A stretch of 64,000 nucleotides of DNA, taken from the NCBI RefSeq assembly GCF_018417595.1, contig NZ_CP070982.1, positions 4,267,001-4,331,000 on the forward strand, read 5' to 3'. The translations under genes were made by a program, and so were the position numbers. Origin of the DNA: Pseudomonas entomophila (GTDB taxonomy: Bacteria; Pseudomonadota; Gammaproteobacteria; Pseudomonadales; Pseudomonadaceae). Below the pieces are notes generated by a model. That model did not search any database, was not told the DNA's origin, and worked only from the letters and a program-made list of their open reading frames with translations. Positions 28,880-36,829 of the stretch are shown here, piece after piece; the stretch's first letter is position 1; each line of letters begins with the position of its first letter.

Positions 28880-29505
28880 GCGTTGGCCAGGAACGGCGTG
28901 GGGTCGCCGCAACCTTCGCGGATCAACGCAGGTTCGTCGCCGGACAGGTCGATGACAGTGGATGCCTTGAGGTCACCGAAGCCGCCATCGATGATCAGGT
29001 CGACGTGATGCTCCAGGCGCTGGCGGATCTCGTAAGGGTCGGTCATCGGCTCTTCGTCGCCCGGCAGGATCAGGCTCACGCTCATCAATGGCTCACCGAG
29101 CTCCTCGAGCAAGGCCAGGACGATGGGGTTGGAGGGTACGCGCAGGCCAATGGTGCGGCGTTTTTCGTGCATCAGCAGGCGCGGCACTTCACGGGTGGCA
29201 TTGAGGATGAAGGTGTAGGGGCCTGGAATGTGCGCCTTGAGCAGACGGAAGGTCGCAGTGTCGATCTTGGCGAAGGTGCCCATCTGCGAGAGGTCGCAGC
29301 ACAGCAGGGTGAAATTGTGGTTCTTGTCCAACTGACGCAGGCGGCGAACGCGCTCGATGGCGTTCTTGTCGCCAATCTGGCAGCCCATCGCATAGGCCGA
29401 GTCGGTCGGGTAGACCACGACCCCACCCTTGCGGATGATCTCGACAGCCTGCTTGATCAGGCGCGCCTGCGGGTTCTCCGCATGAATCTGGAAAAATTGG
29501 CTCAC
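28876..29505 (-). CDS. yciO: L-threonylcarbamoyladenylate synthase-type protein (YciO subfamily of Sua5/YrdC)
   Basis: A 209-aa YrdC/Sua5-fold protein. The motif IIRKGGVVVYPTDSAYAMGC, then LLCCDLSQMGTFAK and PGPYTFIL, mark the fold; the family binds RNA and nucleotides. YciO-type members have weaker activity in tRNA t6A synthesis than TsaC. The GTG start at 29503-29505 (VSQFFQIH) follows an AGGA site, 13 bases after the rnm stop. A longer start inside rnm is unlikely. It overlaps scpA by four bases. Confidence 0.9.
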   Translation of the reverse strand: MSQFFQIHAENPQARLIKQAVEIIRKGGVVVYPTDSAYAMGCQIGDKNAIERVRRLRQLDKNHNFTLLCCDLSQMGTFAKIDTATFRLLKAHIPGPYTFILNATREVPRLLMHEKRRTIGLRVPSNPIVLALLEELGEPLMSVSLILPGDEEPMTDPYEIRQRLEHHVDLIIDGGFGDLKASTVIDLSGDEPALIREGCGDPTPFLANA

Positions 29506-29518
29506 GAAGTCGTCCTGT

Positions 29519-30379
29519 TCATACCGCCATAGGCTGTTCATGTCGGAATCGGCGCCACAGGGGTGGCAGGTCCTCGGGCAAGGGCCGGTAGGCACCGATC
29601 TCGCCCCAGGTGCCAGGGCCGTGGAAATCGCTGCCGGCACTCGCCAGCAGGCCGAACTCACGGGTGAGGATGGACATCGTCCCCACCTGCTCGGGCGGCA
29701 TCATCCCATTGACCACTTCCAGTGCCTGCCCGCCTGCCTGAATATAGTCGGCAATCAGCCGTCTGCGCTTGCTGCGTGTCAGTTCGTAATGCATGGGATG
29801 GGCCAGGCTCACCCAGGCATTGGACTGGCGTAGAGTGGCTACGGTTTCCTCCAGCGTTGGCCAGTGCAGCTTGACGTCGCCCAGCTTGCCGGCGCCCAGC
29901 CACTTGCGGAAGGCTTCGCCACGGTCCTTGACGAAGCCGGCGCGCACCATGAATTCGGCGAAGTGCGGACGCGCCGGGGCGTTGCCGCTGTCGCCCAGCT
30001 CCTGCTGCACGGCCCGCGCGCCTTCCAGTGCGCCGGGCATACCCTTGGCCGCCAGCTTGCGATCGATCTCTTCGGCGCGCAGCCAGCGGCCACGGTGCAG
30101 GTTGTCGATGGCTTCGAGCAAGGGTGGCGCATCCAACGGGAAATCATAGCCCAGCACATGAATGGTCGCGCCGCCCCAGGTGCACGACAGTTCGACACCG
30201 CTGACCCACTGCATGCCTTGTTCGGCGCACGCCTGGCGCGCCTCGGGCAGGCCTTCGAGGGTGTCGTGGTCGGTGAGCGAGAGAGTCCGCACCCCATGCT
30301 CGTGGGCCCGGGCGACCAGCGCCGTGGGCGACAGGGCGCCGTCGGAGGCCGTGCTGTGACAGTGCAGATCAACATTCAT
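29519..30379 (-). CDS. rnm: PHP-domain 5'-nucleotidase / 5'-3' exoribonuclease (RNase AM type)
   Basis: A 286-aa PHP phosphoesterase. Metal-binding motifs are visible: [11 protein letters not shown] near residue 4, LTDHDTLEG near 37, an Glu in SGVELSC near 63, SLAHPMHYE near 193 and [16 protein letters not shown] near 255. It corresponds to E. coli YciV/TrpH (RNase AM), which degrades 3',5'-bisphosphonucleotides and trims 5' ends of rRNA. It is the first gene of rnm-yciO-scpA-scpB and is divergent from yciB. Confidence 0.92.
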   Translation of the reverse strand: MNVDLHCHSTASDGALSPTALVARAHEHGVRTLSLTDHDTLEGLPEARQACAEQGMQWVSGVELSCTWGGATIHVLGYDFPLDAPPLLEAIDNLHRGRWLRAEEIDRKLAAKGMPGALEGARAVQQELGDSGNAPARPHFAEFMVRAGFVKDRGEAFRKWLGAGKLGDVKLHWPTLEETVATLRQSNAWVSLAHPMHYELTRSKRRRLIADYIQAGGQALEVVNGMMPPEQVGTMSILTREFGLLASAGSDFHGPGTWGEIGAYRPLPEDLPPLWRRFRHEQPMAV

Positions 30380-30446
30380 GGAGGAGCGCTTTCGCCGGAA
30401 TCGATGTTTGTTATTATGCCGTCACATCCCGCTTCTGGCTGCCACT

Positions 30447-31043
30447 GTGAAACAATTCATCGATTTCATCCCGCTGCTGCTGTTCTTCATCGTCTACAAG
30501 CTGGACCCGCGCCCGGTCGAATTCGCCGGCCACGGCTTCGAGTTCGGCGGGATCTACAGCGCCACCGCCATGCTGATCGTCAGCTCCGTGGTGGTCTACG
30601 GCGCGCTGTTCCTGCGCCATGGCAAGCTGGAAAAGGGCCAGTTGCTCACCCTGGTCGCCTGCCTGGTGTTCGGCGGCCTGACGCTTGCCTTCCACAGCGA
30701 AACCTTCCTCAAGTGGAAGGCGCCGGTGGTCAACTGGTTGTTCGCCCTGGCCTTCACCGGCAGCCATTTCATCGGCGACCGGGTGCTGATCAAACGCATC
30801 ATGGGTCACGCCCTGACACTTCCCGAAACAGTCTGGAACCGCCTGAACGTGGCGTGGATAGGCTTCTTTCTCGTGTGCGGCGCTGCCAACCTGTTCGTCG
30901 CCTTCACCTTCCAGGACTTCTGGGTCGACTTCAAGGTGTTCGGCAGCCTGGGCATGACCGTGATCTTCCTGGTGGCCCAGGGTGTCTACCTGTCGCGCCA
31001 CCTGCACGACACCGACCCCTCCACCTCCAAACCCAAGGACTGA
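30447..31043 (+). CDS. yciB: Inner membrane septation protein A (YciB/IspZ)
   Basis: A 198-aa inner-membrane protein with five hydrophobic segments. The start [20 protein letters not shown] is the family N-terminus, read from a GTG at 30447. YciB takes part in envelope and septum integrity. It is divergent from rnm with 67 bases between the starts. It is followed at once by the yciI gene, and the same set occurs in P. aeruginosa. Confidence 0.93.
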   Translation: MKQFIDFIPLLLFFIVYKLDPRPVEFAGHGFEFGGIYSATAMLIVSSVVVYGALFLRHGKLEKGQLLTLVACLVFGGLTLAFHSETFLKWKAPVVNWLFALAFTGSHFIGDRVLIKRIMGHALTLPETVWNRLNVAWIGFFLVCGAANLFVAFTFQDFWVDFKVFGSLGMTVIFLVAQGVYLSRHLHDTDPSTSKPKD

Positions 31044-31044
31044 C

Positions 31045-31344
31045 ATGCTCTACGCCATCATCGCCAGCGACGTCGAAAATTCCCTGGAAAAACGCCTGGC
31101 CGCCCGCCCCGCCCACATCGAGCGCCTGCAACAGCTCAAGGCCGAAGGCCGCGTGGTCCTGGCCGGGCCACACCCGGCCATCGACAGCAACGACCCGGGC
31201 GCCGCCGGCTTCAGCGGCAGCCTGATCGTCGCCGAGTTCGATTCGCTGGCCGTCGCCCAGGCCTGGGCCGACCAGGATCCGTACATCGCCGCGGGCGTCT
31301 ACGACAAAGTCGTGGTCAAGCCGTTCAAGCAAGTCCTGCCCTGA
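31045..31344 (+). CDS. yciI: YciI-family protein
   Basis: A 99-aa single-domain protein with the dimeric alpha-beta barrel fold. The start [20 protein letters not shown] and the later [20 protein letters not shown] fit YciI. The conserved His-Asp pair is represented by His in GPHPAI and Asp in WADQDPY. The biochemical role is not settled. The ATG immediately follows the yciB stop. Confidence 0.92.
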   Translation: MLYAIIASDVENSLEKRLAARPAHIERLQQLKAEGRVVLAGPHPAIDSNDPGAAGFSGSLIVAEFDSLAVAQAWADQDPYIAAGVYDKVVVKPFKQVLP

Positions 31345-31364
31345 TCTGCAACCGCGCCGTCCTC

Positions 31365-31427
31365 TTCGCGGGTAAACCCGCTCCCACTGGCTCCTCACAC
31401 CTCTGTGGGAGCGGGTTTACCCGCGAA
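31365..31427. repeat. REP inverted pair
   Basis: TTCGCGGGTAAACCCGCTCC at 31365 is inverted against GGAGCGGGTTTACCCGCGAA ending at 31427. It lies 20 bases after the yciI stop. Confidence 0.85.
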
Positions 31428-31506
31428 TGGCGCTAACGCTCTACAGCCTCATCTAATCCGACAACCAGCCGACAACCTCCTGAACCGATACGAATCAGGA
31501 GTTCCA

Positions 31507-31899
31507 ATGCGTCAAGGTCCGATGTCCCTGCTGCTTTGCCTGTCACTGCTGTCCCCTCTCGCCGTGGCCGAGCAGCCGCTGTCGCTGGAAGCCGGGGCGC
31601 GGATCACCGAGCTGCAGCAGCGCCTGGAAGAAAGCGAGCAGCAACGCAATGCGTTGAACCAGCAATTGCAGAACCAGGACAGCACGCGCGAAAGCGCCCA
31701 ACTGACCCGCCTGCGCCAGGATAACCAGCGCCTGAAGCAGGCCATCAAGGAACTGCAGGCCGGCGCCAGCCTGCCCCAGCGCCTGCTCACCGACCAGCAG
31801 CAATGGTTCCTGATCGGCTCGGTCGTTGCACTGTTGTCGGCAGTCTGCGGTATCTTAGCCAGCGGCGGACACAGAAGACGCCGTCAATGGTTGAATTGA
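31507..31899 (+). CDS. Exported coiled-coil protein with C-terminal membrane anchor
   Basis: A 130-aa protein with a signal peptide (MRQGPMSLLLCLSLLSPLAVA), a Gln/Glu/Arg-rich coiled coil (about residues 28-85) and one C-terminal membrane segment (WFLIGSVVALLSAVCGILA) before a basic tail. It resembles the C-terminal part of YgiM/SH3-domain proteins without the SH3 domain. Pseudomonas annotations sometimes call it translation initiation factor 2, which is misleading. AGGAG precedes the ATG. It ends eight bases before cpxR, so it is probably part of the same envelope-stress operon. Confidence 0.85.
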   Translation: MRQGPMSLLLCLSLLSPLAVAEQPLSLEAGARITELQQRLEESEQQRNALNQQLQNQDSTRESAQLTRLRQDNQRLKQAIKELQAGASLPQRLLTDQQQWFLIGSVVALLSAVCGILASGGHRRRRQWLN

Positions 31900-31906
31900 G
31901 TGGAAC

Positions 31907-32584
31907 ATGAGCGAGCTGTTACTGATTGATGATGACCAGGAACTGTGCGAGCTGCTCGGCAGCTGGCTGACCCAGGAAGGGTTTGCGGTACGTGCCTGCC
32001 ACGATGGCCAGAGCGCGCGCCAGGCCCTGGCCACCCAAGCCCCGGCGGCGGTGGTGCTGGATGTCATGCTGCCTGATGGCAGCGGCCTGGAACTGCTCAA
32101 GCAGCTGCGCAGTGAACATACCGACTTGCCAGTGCTGATGCTTTCGGCCCGCGGCGAACCGCTGGACCGCATCCTGGGCCTGGAGCTGGGCGCCGATGAC
32201 TACCTGGCCAAACCCTGCGACCCCCGCGAGCTCACCGCACGCCTGCGCGCGGTGCTGCGCCGCAGCCACCCCAGCGCCCCCAGCAGCCAGGTCGAAGTCG
32301 GTGACCTGGCCTTCAGCACGGTGCGCGGCGTGGTCAGCATCGACGGCCGCGAGATGACCCTCACACTCTCCGAGAGTCGCATCCTCGAAGCCCTGCTGCG
32401 CCAGCCCGGCGAACCGCTGGACAAGCAGGAGCTGGCGCAGATCGGCCTGGGCCGCAAGCTGACCCTCTACGACCGCAGCCTGGACATGCACGTCAGCAAC
32501 CTGCGCAAGAAGATCGGCCCGCACCCCGACGGCCGCCCACGCATTGTTGCCCTGCGCAGCCGCGGCTACTACTACAGCCTCTGA
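31907..32584 (+). CDS. cpxR: OmpR/CpxR-type response regulator
   Basis: A 225-aa two-component regulator. The receiver domain holds acidic residues LLIDDD (8-10), the phosphoacceptor Asp52 in VVLDVMLPDG and the conserved Lys in DYLAKPCDP. The C-terminal OmpR-type winged helix contains LDKQELAQIGLG and DMHVSNLRKKIGPHPDGRP. It is paired with the sensor kinase at 33271-34602. The Spy/CpxP-like gene in between identifies the system as Cpx-like. A TTTAC-N6-TTTAC box is upstream of that gene. Confidence 0.9.
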   Translation: MSELLLIDDDQELCELLGSWLTQEGFAVRACHDGQSARQALATQAPAAVVLDVMLPDGSGLELLKQLRSEHTDLPVLMLSARGEPLDRILGLELGADDYLAKPCDPRELTARLRAVLRRSHPSAPSSQVEVGDLAFSTVRGVVSIDGREMTLTLSESRILEALLRQPGEPLDKQELAQIGLGRKLTLYDRSLDMHVSNLRKKIGPHPDGRPRIVALRSRGYYYSL

Positions 32585-32588
32585 TCAC

Positions 32589-32674
32589 TGTAGGAGCGGC
32601 TTCAGCCGCGATCACCCGCGAAGCGGGTGGCCAGGCGCCGTGGTGCCTGCATCGCGGCTAAAGCCGCTCCTACA
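32589..32674. repeat. REP inverted pair inside the cpx cluster
   Basis: TGTAGGAGCGGCTTCAGCCG at 32589 is inverted against CGGCTAAAGCCGCTCCTACA ending at 32674. A nested CACCCGC/GCGGGTG hairpin lies in the centre. It starts four bases after the cpxR stop. Confidence 0.85.
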
Positions 32675-32688
32675 CACCGTTTTTCATC

Positions 32689-32704
32689 TTTACCCAGCCT
32701 TTAC
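32689..32704 (-). promoter_or_regulatory. CpxR-type box upstream of the Spy/CpxP-like gene
   Basis: TTTAC-CCAGCC-TTTAC reads GTAAA-N6-GTAAA on the minus strand. The E. coli CpxR consensus is GTAAA-N(4-8)-GTAAA, with repeats one helical turn apart. It lies 81 bases before the start of the gene whose E. coli counterparts, cpxP and spy, are the most strongly CpxR-induced. Orientation is reversed relative to the gene. Confidence 0.6.
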
Positions 32705-32784
32705 CCTCGCCTGACCGCCCTTGACCTTGCTTTCCCTAGACTGGGCTCATCCGGTAACCACCGGCCCCTGAAAGGAGAGATACC

Positions 32785-33201
32785 ATGCGCAAGACCCTTA
32801 TCGCCCTGATGTTCGCCGCCGCCCTGCCGACCGTGGCCATGGCCATGCCTGAAGGCGGCCCGCGTCACGACGGCCCGCATCATCGCGGTGACGCGCCTTT
32901 CGCCCAACTGGACCTGAGCCGCGACCAACGCCAGCAGATCGGCAAACTGATGGGCGAGCAGATGCAACAGCGCCGCGACATCACCGAGCGCTACATCAAC
33001 AAGCTGCCCGCCGCCGACCAGAAGGCCATGAAGGACGAGATCAAGGCCAGCCACGACAAGACCGAAGGCCAGATCCGCGGCCTGCTCAAGCCCGATCAGC
33101 AGAAGAAGTTCGACGAACTGCAGAAGGAACGCGCCGCGCGCAAGGCCGAATGGCAGGAATTCCAGGCCTGGAAAGCTGAAAAAGCCACCAAGGCCCAGTA
33201 A
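32785..33201 (+). CDS. Spy/CpxP-family periplasmic protein
   Basis: A 138-aa periplasmic protein with a signal peptide (MRKTLIALMFAAALPTVAMA), a His-rich linker and a helical region rich in Gln, Lys and Arg. Two LTxxQ-like motifs appear: LDLSRDQRQQIGKLM and LLKPDQQKKFDEL. The family acts as a periplasmic chaperone and, for CpxP, as a feedback inhibitor of the CpxA sensor. A strong AAAGGAG site precedes the ATG. A CpxR-type box lies upstream and a strong terminator downstream, so it is likely induced separately from cpxR and cpxA. Confidence 0.9.
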   Translation: MRKTLIALMFAAALPTVAMAMPEGGPRHDGPHHRGDAPFAQLDLSRDQRQQIGKLMGEQMQQRRDITERYINKLPAADQKAMKDEIKASHDKTEGQIRGLLKPDQQKKFDELQKERAARKAEWQEFQAWKAEKATKAQ

Positions 33202-33215
33202 GCTGTCCCCCCGCA

Positions 33216-33247
33216 GCCCGGCCCGCGACAGTGCGGGCCGGGCTTTG
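33216..33247 (+). terminator. Strong terminator after the Spy/CpxP-like gene
   Basis: GCCCGGCCCGC-GACAGT-GCGGGCCGGGC is a perfect 11-bp GC stem followed by TTTGCTC. It lies 14 bases after the stop and would separate this gene from cpxA. Confidence 0.85.
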
Positions 33248-33270
33248 CTCGCTTCATGGAGGTGCTTGTC

Positions 33271-34602
33271 TTGCGTTCACTGTTCTGGCGCATCCTGGCC
33301 AGCTTCTGGCTGGCCATCACCCTGGTCGCCGGCCTGTCGATCCTGCTCGGCCATATGCTCAACCAGGATGCCTGGATCCTCAGCCGCCACCCGGGCCTGA
33401 ACAACCTGGCCAGTCACTGGGCCCAGCACTATGAACAGGAAGGCCTGGAGTCTTCCCAGCGCTTTCTGGAGCGGCGCAAGCAACGCTACCGGATCGACGT
33501 CCAGGTACTCGACGACAGCGGCGACGCCGTGGTACCCGGCACCTTCCCGCGTCGCGCCGCCGCCTTCGAAGCGCGCCAGCACAACGACGAACGCCGCCTG
33601 CCCTGGCGCCGCCTGACCGAGGAATACACCAGCCCCAGCAGCGGCGAAACCTACCTGCTGATCTACCGCATCCCCCACCCCGAGCTGGCCGCCTGGCATC
33701 GCGAGAGCCTGATCTGGCCGCTCAGCGCCCTGGGGATAGCCCTGGTGGTGCTGACCCTGTTCAGCCTGCTGGTCACCCTGTCGATCACCCGCCCGCTCAG
33801 CCGCCTGCGCGGCGCCGTGCACGACCTGGGGCAGGCCAGTTACCAGCAGAACAGCTTGGCCCGCCTGGCTGTGCGCCGTGACGAGTTCGGCGTGCTGGCC
33901 AACGATTTCAACAAGATGGGCGCCCGCCTGCAGAGCCTGATCGGCAGCCAGCGCCAGTTGCTGCGCGATGTCTCCCACGAGCTGCGCTCACCGCTGGCGC
34001 GCCTGCGCATCGCCCTGGCCCTGGCGGAGCGCGCCGACCCCGAGCAGCGCCAGGCCCTGTGGCCGCGCCTGACCCGCGAATGTGACCGGCTGGAGGACCT
34101 GATCAGCGAAATACTTGTGCTGGCCCGGGTCGATGCCGAGCAGGCCCATGCCGAACCCGTGGATCTCAACGCCCTGCTGGGCAGCGTGCGCAAGGATGCC
34201 CAGCTCAGCGCACCGGAGCAGGAAGTGAAGCTGGAGGCACAACCGGGCCTGGTGCTGCAGGGGTGGCCGACCTTGATCGAGCGGGCGCTGGACAACCTGC
34301 TGCGCAATGCCCTGCGGTTCAATCCGGCGGGGCAGCCGATCGAGATTCGCGCGAGCCGCGAGCAGGAACGGATCGTGTTGAGCGTGCGTGATCATGGGCC
34401 CGGCGTGGCGGTGGAACACCTGGCGCAATTGGGGGAACCGTTCTTCCGCGCTCCGGGACAGGATGCGCCGGGGCATGGGTTGGGGTTGGCGATTGCACGC
34501 AAGGCGGCCGAGCGCCATGGTGGAACGCTGACGGTAGGGAACCACCCGCAGGGCGGCTTCATCGCGACACTGGAGTTTCCCTGCGACATCAGCGTTGGCT
34601 GA
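33271..34602 (+). CDS. cpxA: Sensor histidine kinase, CpxA type
   Basis: An inner-membrane kinase of 443 aa. It has an N-terminal membrane helix (ILASFWLAITLVAGLSILLG), a periplasmic sensor of about 120 aa, a second helix (LSALGIALVVLTLFSLLVTL), HAMP, the phosphoaccepting His in LRDVSHELRSPLARLRIAL, and an ATPase domain with NLLRNALRFNP, DHGPGV and GHGLGLAIA. I prefer the TTG at 33271, because GGAGGT sits seven bases upstream. The in-frame ATG at 33256 has no Shine-Dalgarno and would add five residues. It pairs with the regulator at 31907-32584. Confidence 0.88.
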   Translation: MRSLFWRILASFWLAITLVAGLSILLGHMLNQDAWILSRHPGLNNLASHWAQHYEQEGLESSQRFLERRKQRYRIDVQVLDDSGDAVVPGTFPRRAAAFEARQHNDERRLPWRRLTEEYTSPSSGETYLLIYRIPHPELAAWHRESLIWPLSALGIALVVLTLFSLLVTLSITRPLSRLRGAVHDLGQASYQQNSLARLAVRRDEFGVLANDFNKMGARLQSLIGSQRQLLRDVSHELRSPLARLRIALALAERADPEQRQALWPRLTRECDRLEDLISEILVLARVDAEQAHAEPVDLNALLGSVRKDAQLSAPEQEVKLEAQPGLVLQGWPTLIERALDNLLRNALRFNPAGQPIEIRASREQERIVLSVRDHGPGVAVEHLAQLGEPFFRAPGQDAPGHGLGLAIARKAAERHGGTLTVGNHPQGGFIATLEFPCDISVG

Positions 34603-34620
34603 TCGATCCCGGGCTGCCGC

Positions 34621-34641
34621 GAAAGGGCCGCAAAGCGGCCC
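34621..34641 (-). terminator. Rho-independent terminator of the nitroreductase gene
   Basis: On the minus strand GGGCCGC-TTT-GCGGCCC is followed by TTTCGCGG. It lies seven bases beyond the stop codon and is convergent with cpxA. Confidence 0.8.
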
Positions 34642-34647
34642 CAGTGC

Positions 34648-35205
34648 TCACTCGCCCCAGGCGCTGACGTACTGGGCGGTCTCCAGGGCCGGTGCCGTGC
34701 GCGGCTCACCAATCGGCGTACCCACATACAGGTAGCCAATTACTTCCTCGTTCGCCTCCAGCCCCAAGCCCTTGTGCACATGGGCATCGAAGGCCATGTC
34801 GCCGGTACGCCACACCGCACCGATGCCTTGGGCATGCGCCGCGATCAGGATGCCATGGGCGGCGCAGCCGGCGGCCAGGCGTTGTTCGATCTTCGGCACC
34901 TTGAAATGGTCCTGCAACCGGGCGACCACCACGATCAGCAACGGCGCGCGCAGCGGCATCGCCCGGGCCTTGTCCAGCGCGGCCTGGCTAGCATCGCCCT
35001 TGGCCTGCACCGCTTCGGCGAACAGCTCGCCGAGTTTCTCCCGCCCCTGGCCTTCGATGGTCAGGAAGCGCCAGGGACGCAGCTGGCCATGGTCCGGTGC
35101 GCGCAGCGCAGCCTGGAACAGCGCCTCGCGCTGGGCGGCATTGGGCGCGGGGTCGGTCAGGCGTGGCACGGAAACACGGTTGAGCAATGCGTCGAGAGCC
35201 TCCAT
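34648..35205 (-). CDS. Nitroreductase-family NAD(P)H oxidoreductase (YdjA-like)
   Basis: A 185-aa FMN enzyme of the minimal nitroreductase type. The N-terminal LLNRVSVPRLTDPAPNAAQR, FMN-binding APDHGQLRPWRFLTIEGQGR and the C-terminal LGLEANEEVIGYLYVGTPIG closely follow E. coli YdjA (183 aa). Such dimeric enzymes reduce nitro compounds or quinones; the natural substrate is unknown. It is divergent from trkH, with a repeat-rich gap between. Confidence 0.9.
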   Translation of the reverse strand: MEALDALLNRVSVPRLTDPAPNAAQREALFQAALRAPDHGQLRPWRFLTIEGQGREKLGELFAEAVQAKGDASQAALDKARAMPLRAPLLIVVVARLQDHFKVPKIEQRLAAGCAAHGILIAAHAQGIGAVWRTGDMAFDAHVHKGLGLEANEEVIGYLYVGTPIGEPRTAPALETAQYVSAWGE

Positions 35206-35243
35206 CGGCTACCCTCCTGGCAAGTTGAAAGTGCGGCCATTCT

Positions 35244-35323
35244 CAAGCTGCAAGCTGCAAGCTGCAAGCCACAAGAAAAACAGCCTGTGCACGCCTCATT
35301 GGTGCTTGGCGCTTGCAGCTTGC
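35244..35323. repeat. CAAGCTG tandem repeat with matching inverted copy
   Basis: Three tandem copies of CAAGCTG run from 35244 to 35264, plus a partial copy. GCAAGCTGCAAGC (35257-35269) is perfectly complementary to 35311-35323, so a 13-bp hairpin with a 41-base loop can form. It lies between the divergent nitroreductase and trkH starts. A related palindrome occurs at 44361-44376. Confidence 0.75.
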
Positions 35324-35374
35324 AACTTGCCGCTTAAAATGGCGCCCTTTCCGTTGCGAGTCAGGGCAGATCAC

Positions 35375-36829
35375 ATGGCATTGCCGACCTTAAGGATCAT
35401 TGGTTTCATCATCGGCATCTTCCTGATCACCCTGGCGGTGAGCATGGTCGTGCCCATGGCGACCCTGGTGGTCTTCGAGCGCACCGGCGACATGACGTCG
35501 TTCCTCTGGTCGAGCCTGATCACCTTCGTCGCCGGCCTGGGCCTGGTCATGCCCGGGCGCCCCGAGCATGTGCACCTTCGCCCCCGTGACATGTACCTGC
35601 TGACCGTCAGCAGCTGGCTGGTGGTCTGCGTGTTCGCCGCCCTGCCGTTCCTGCTGACGCAACACATCAGCTACACCGACGCCTTCTTCGAAAGCATGTC
35701 CGGCATCACCGCCACCGGCGCCACCGTGCTCAGCGGGCTGGACAGCATGTCGCCGGGCATCCTCATGTGGCGCTCGATGCTGCACTGGCTGGGCGGCATC
35801 GGCTTCATCGGCATGGCGGTGGCGATCCTGCCGTTGCTGCGCATCGGTGGCATGCGCCTGTTCCAGACCGAATCCTCCGACCGCTCGGAGAAGGTCATGC
35901 CGCGCTCGCACATGGTCGCCAAGTCGATCGTGGCGGTATACGTCGGTATCACCGTGTTCGGCAGCCTGGCCTTCTGGTGGGCGGGCATGAGCCCGTTCGA
36001 CGCGATCAACCATGCCATGTCGGCGATCTCCACCGGCGGTTTCTCGACGTCCGACCAATCCCTGGCCAAGTGGGACATCCCGGCCGTGCACTGGGTCGCG
36101 GTGGTGGTGATGATCCTTGGCAGCCTGCCGTTCACCCTGTACGTGGCCACCCTGCGTGGGCACCGCAAGGCGCTGATCAAGGACCAGCAGGTGCAGGGCC
36201 TGCTCGCCATGCTGGTGGCCACTTGGCTGGTCCTCGGAACCTGGTACTGGGCGACCACCGACCTGCACTGGCTCGACGCCCTTCGCCATGTGGCGCTGAA
36301 CGTCACCTCGGTGGTCACCACCACCGGCTTCGCCCTGGGCGACTACAGCATGTGGGGCAACTTCTCGCTGATGCTGTTCTTCTATCTCGGCTTTGTCGGT
36401 GGCTGCTCTGGTTCCACCGCGGGCGGCATCAAGATCTTCCGCTTCCAGGTCGCCTACATCCTGCTCAAGGCCAACCTCAACCAGTTGATCCATCCGCGCG
36501 CGGTGATCAAGCAGAAGTACAACGGCCACCGCCTCGACGAAGAGATCGTGCGTTCGATCCTGACCTTCTCGTTCTTCTTCGCCATCACCATCTGCATCAT
36601 CGCCCTGCTGCTGTCGCTGCTGGGCGTGGACTGGATGACCGCGCTGACCGGCGCCGCCGGCACGGTCTCGGGCGTGGGCCCCGGGCTGGGCGAGGTGATC
36701 GGGCCGGCCGGCAACTATGCCAGCCTGCCGGACGCCGCCAAGTGGATCCTTTCCGTAGGCATGCTGCTCGGCCGCCTGGAGATCATCACGGTGCTGGTGT
36801 TGTGCATGCCGGCGTTCTGGCGTCACTGA
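35375..36829 (+). CDS. trkH: Trk-system potassium uptake protein TrkH
   Basis: A 484-aa inner-membrane potassium transporter with four pseudo-repeated M1-P-M2 units. The selectivity loops are visible: SMSGITATGATVLSG, HAMSAISTGGFSTSD, NVTSVVTTTGFALGD and TGAAGTVSGVGPGLGEV, each with the conserved Gly. It works with the cytoplasmic NAD/ATP-binding protein TrkA. The ATG at 35375 lies in GATCACATGG without a strong ribosome site. Its end overlaps the convergent AraC gene by 44 bases. Confidence 0.95.
   Translation: MALPTLRIIGFIIGIFLITLAVSMVVPMATLVVFERTGDMTSFLWSSLITFVAGLGLVMPGRPEHVHLRPRDMYLLTVSSWLVVCVFAALPFLLTQHISYTDAFFESMSGITATGATVLSGLDSMSPGILMWRSMLHWLGGIGFIGMAVAILPLLRIGGMRLFQTESSDRSEKVMPRSHMVAKSIVAVYVGITVFGSLAFWWAGMSPFDAINHAMSAISTGGFSTSDQSLAKWDIPAVHWVAVVVMILGSLPFTLYVATLRGHRKALIKDQQVQGLLAMLVATWLVLGTWYWATTDLHWLDALRHVALNVTSVVTTTGFALGDYSMWGNFSLMLFFYLGFVGGCSGSTAGGIKIFRFQVAYILLKANLNQLIHPRAVIKQKYNGHRLDEEIVRSILTFSFFFAITICIIALLLSLLGVDWMTALTGAAGTVSGVGPGLGEVIGPAGNYASLPDAAKWILSVGMLLGRLEIITVLVLCMPAFWRH

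Noticed and set aside
35244..35269. CRISPR-like array
   Set aside because: The repeat unit is seven bases in direct tandem with no spacers.
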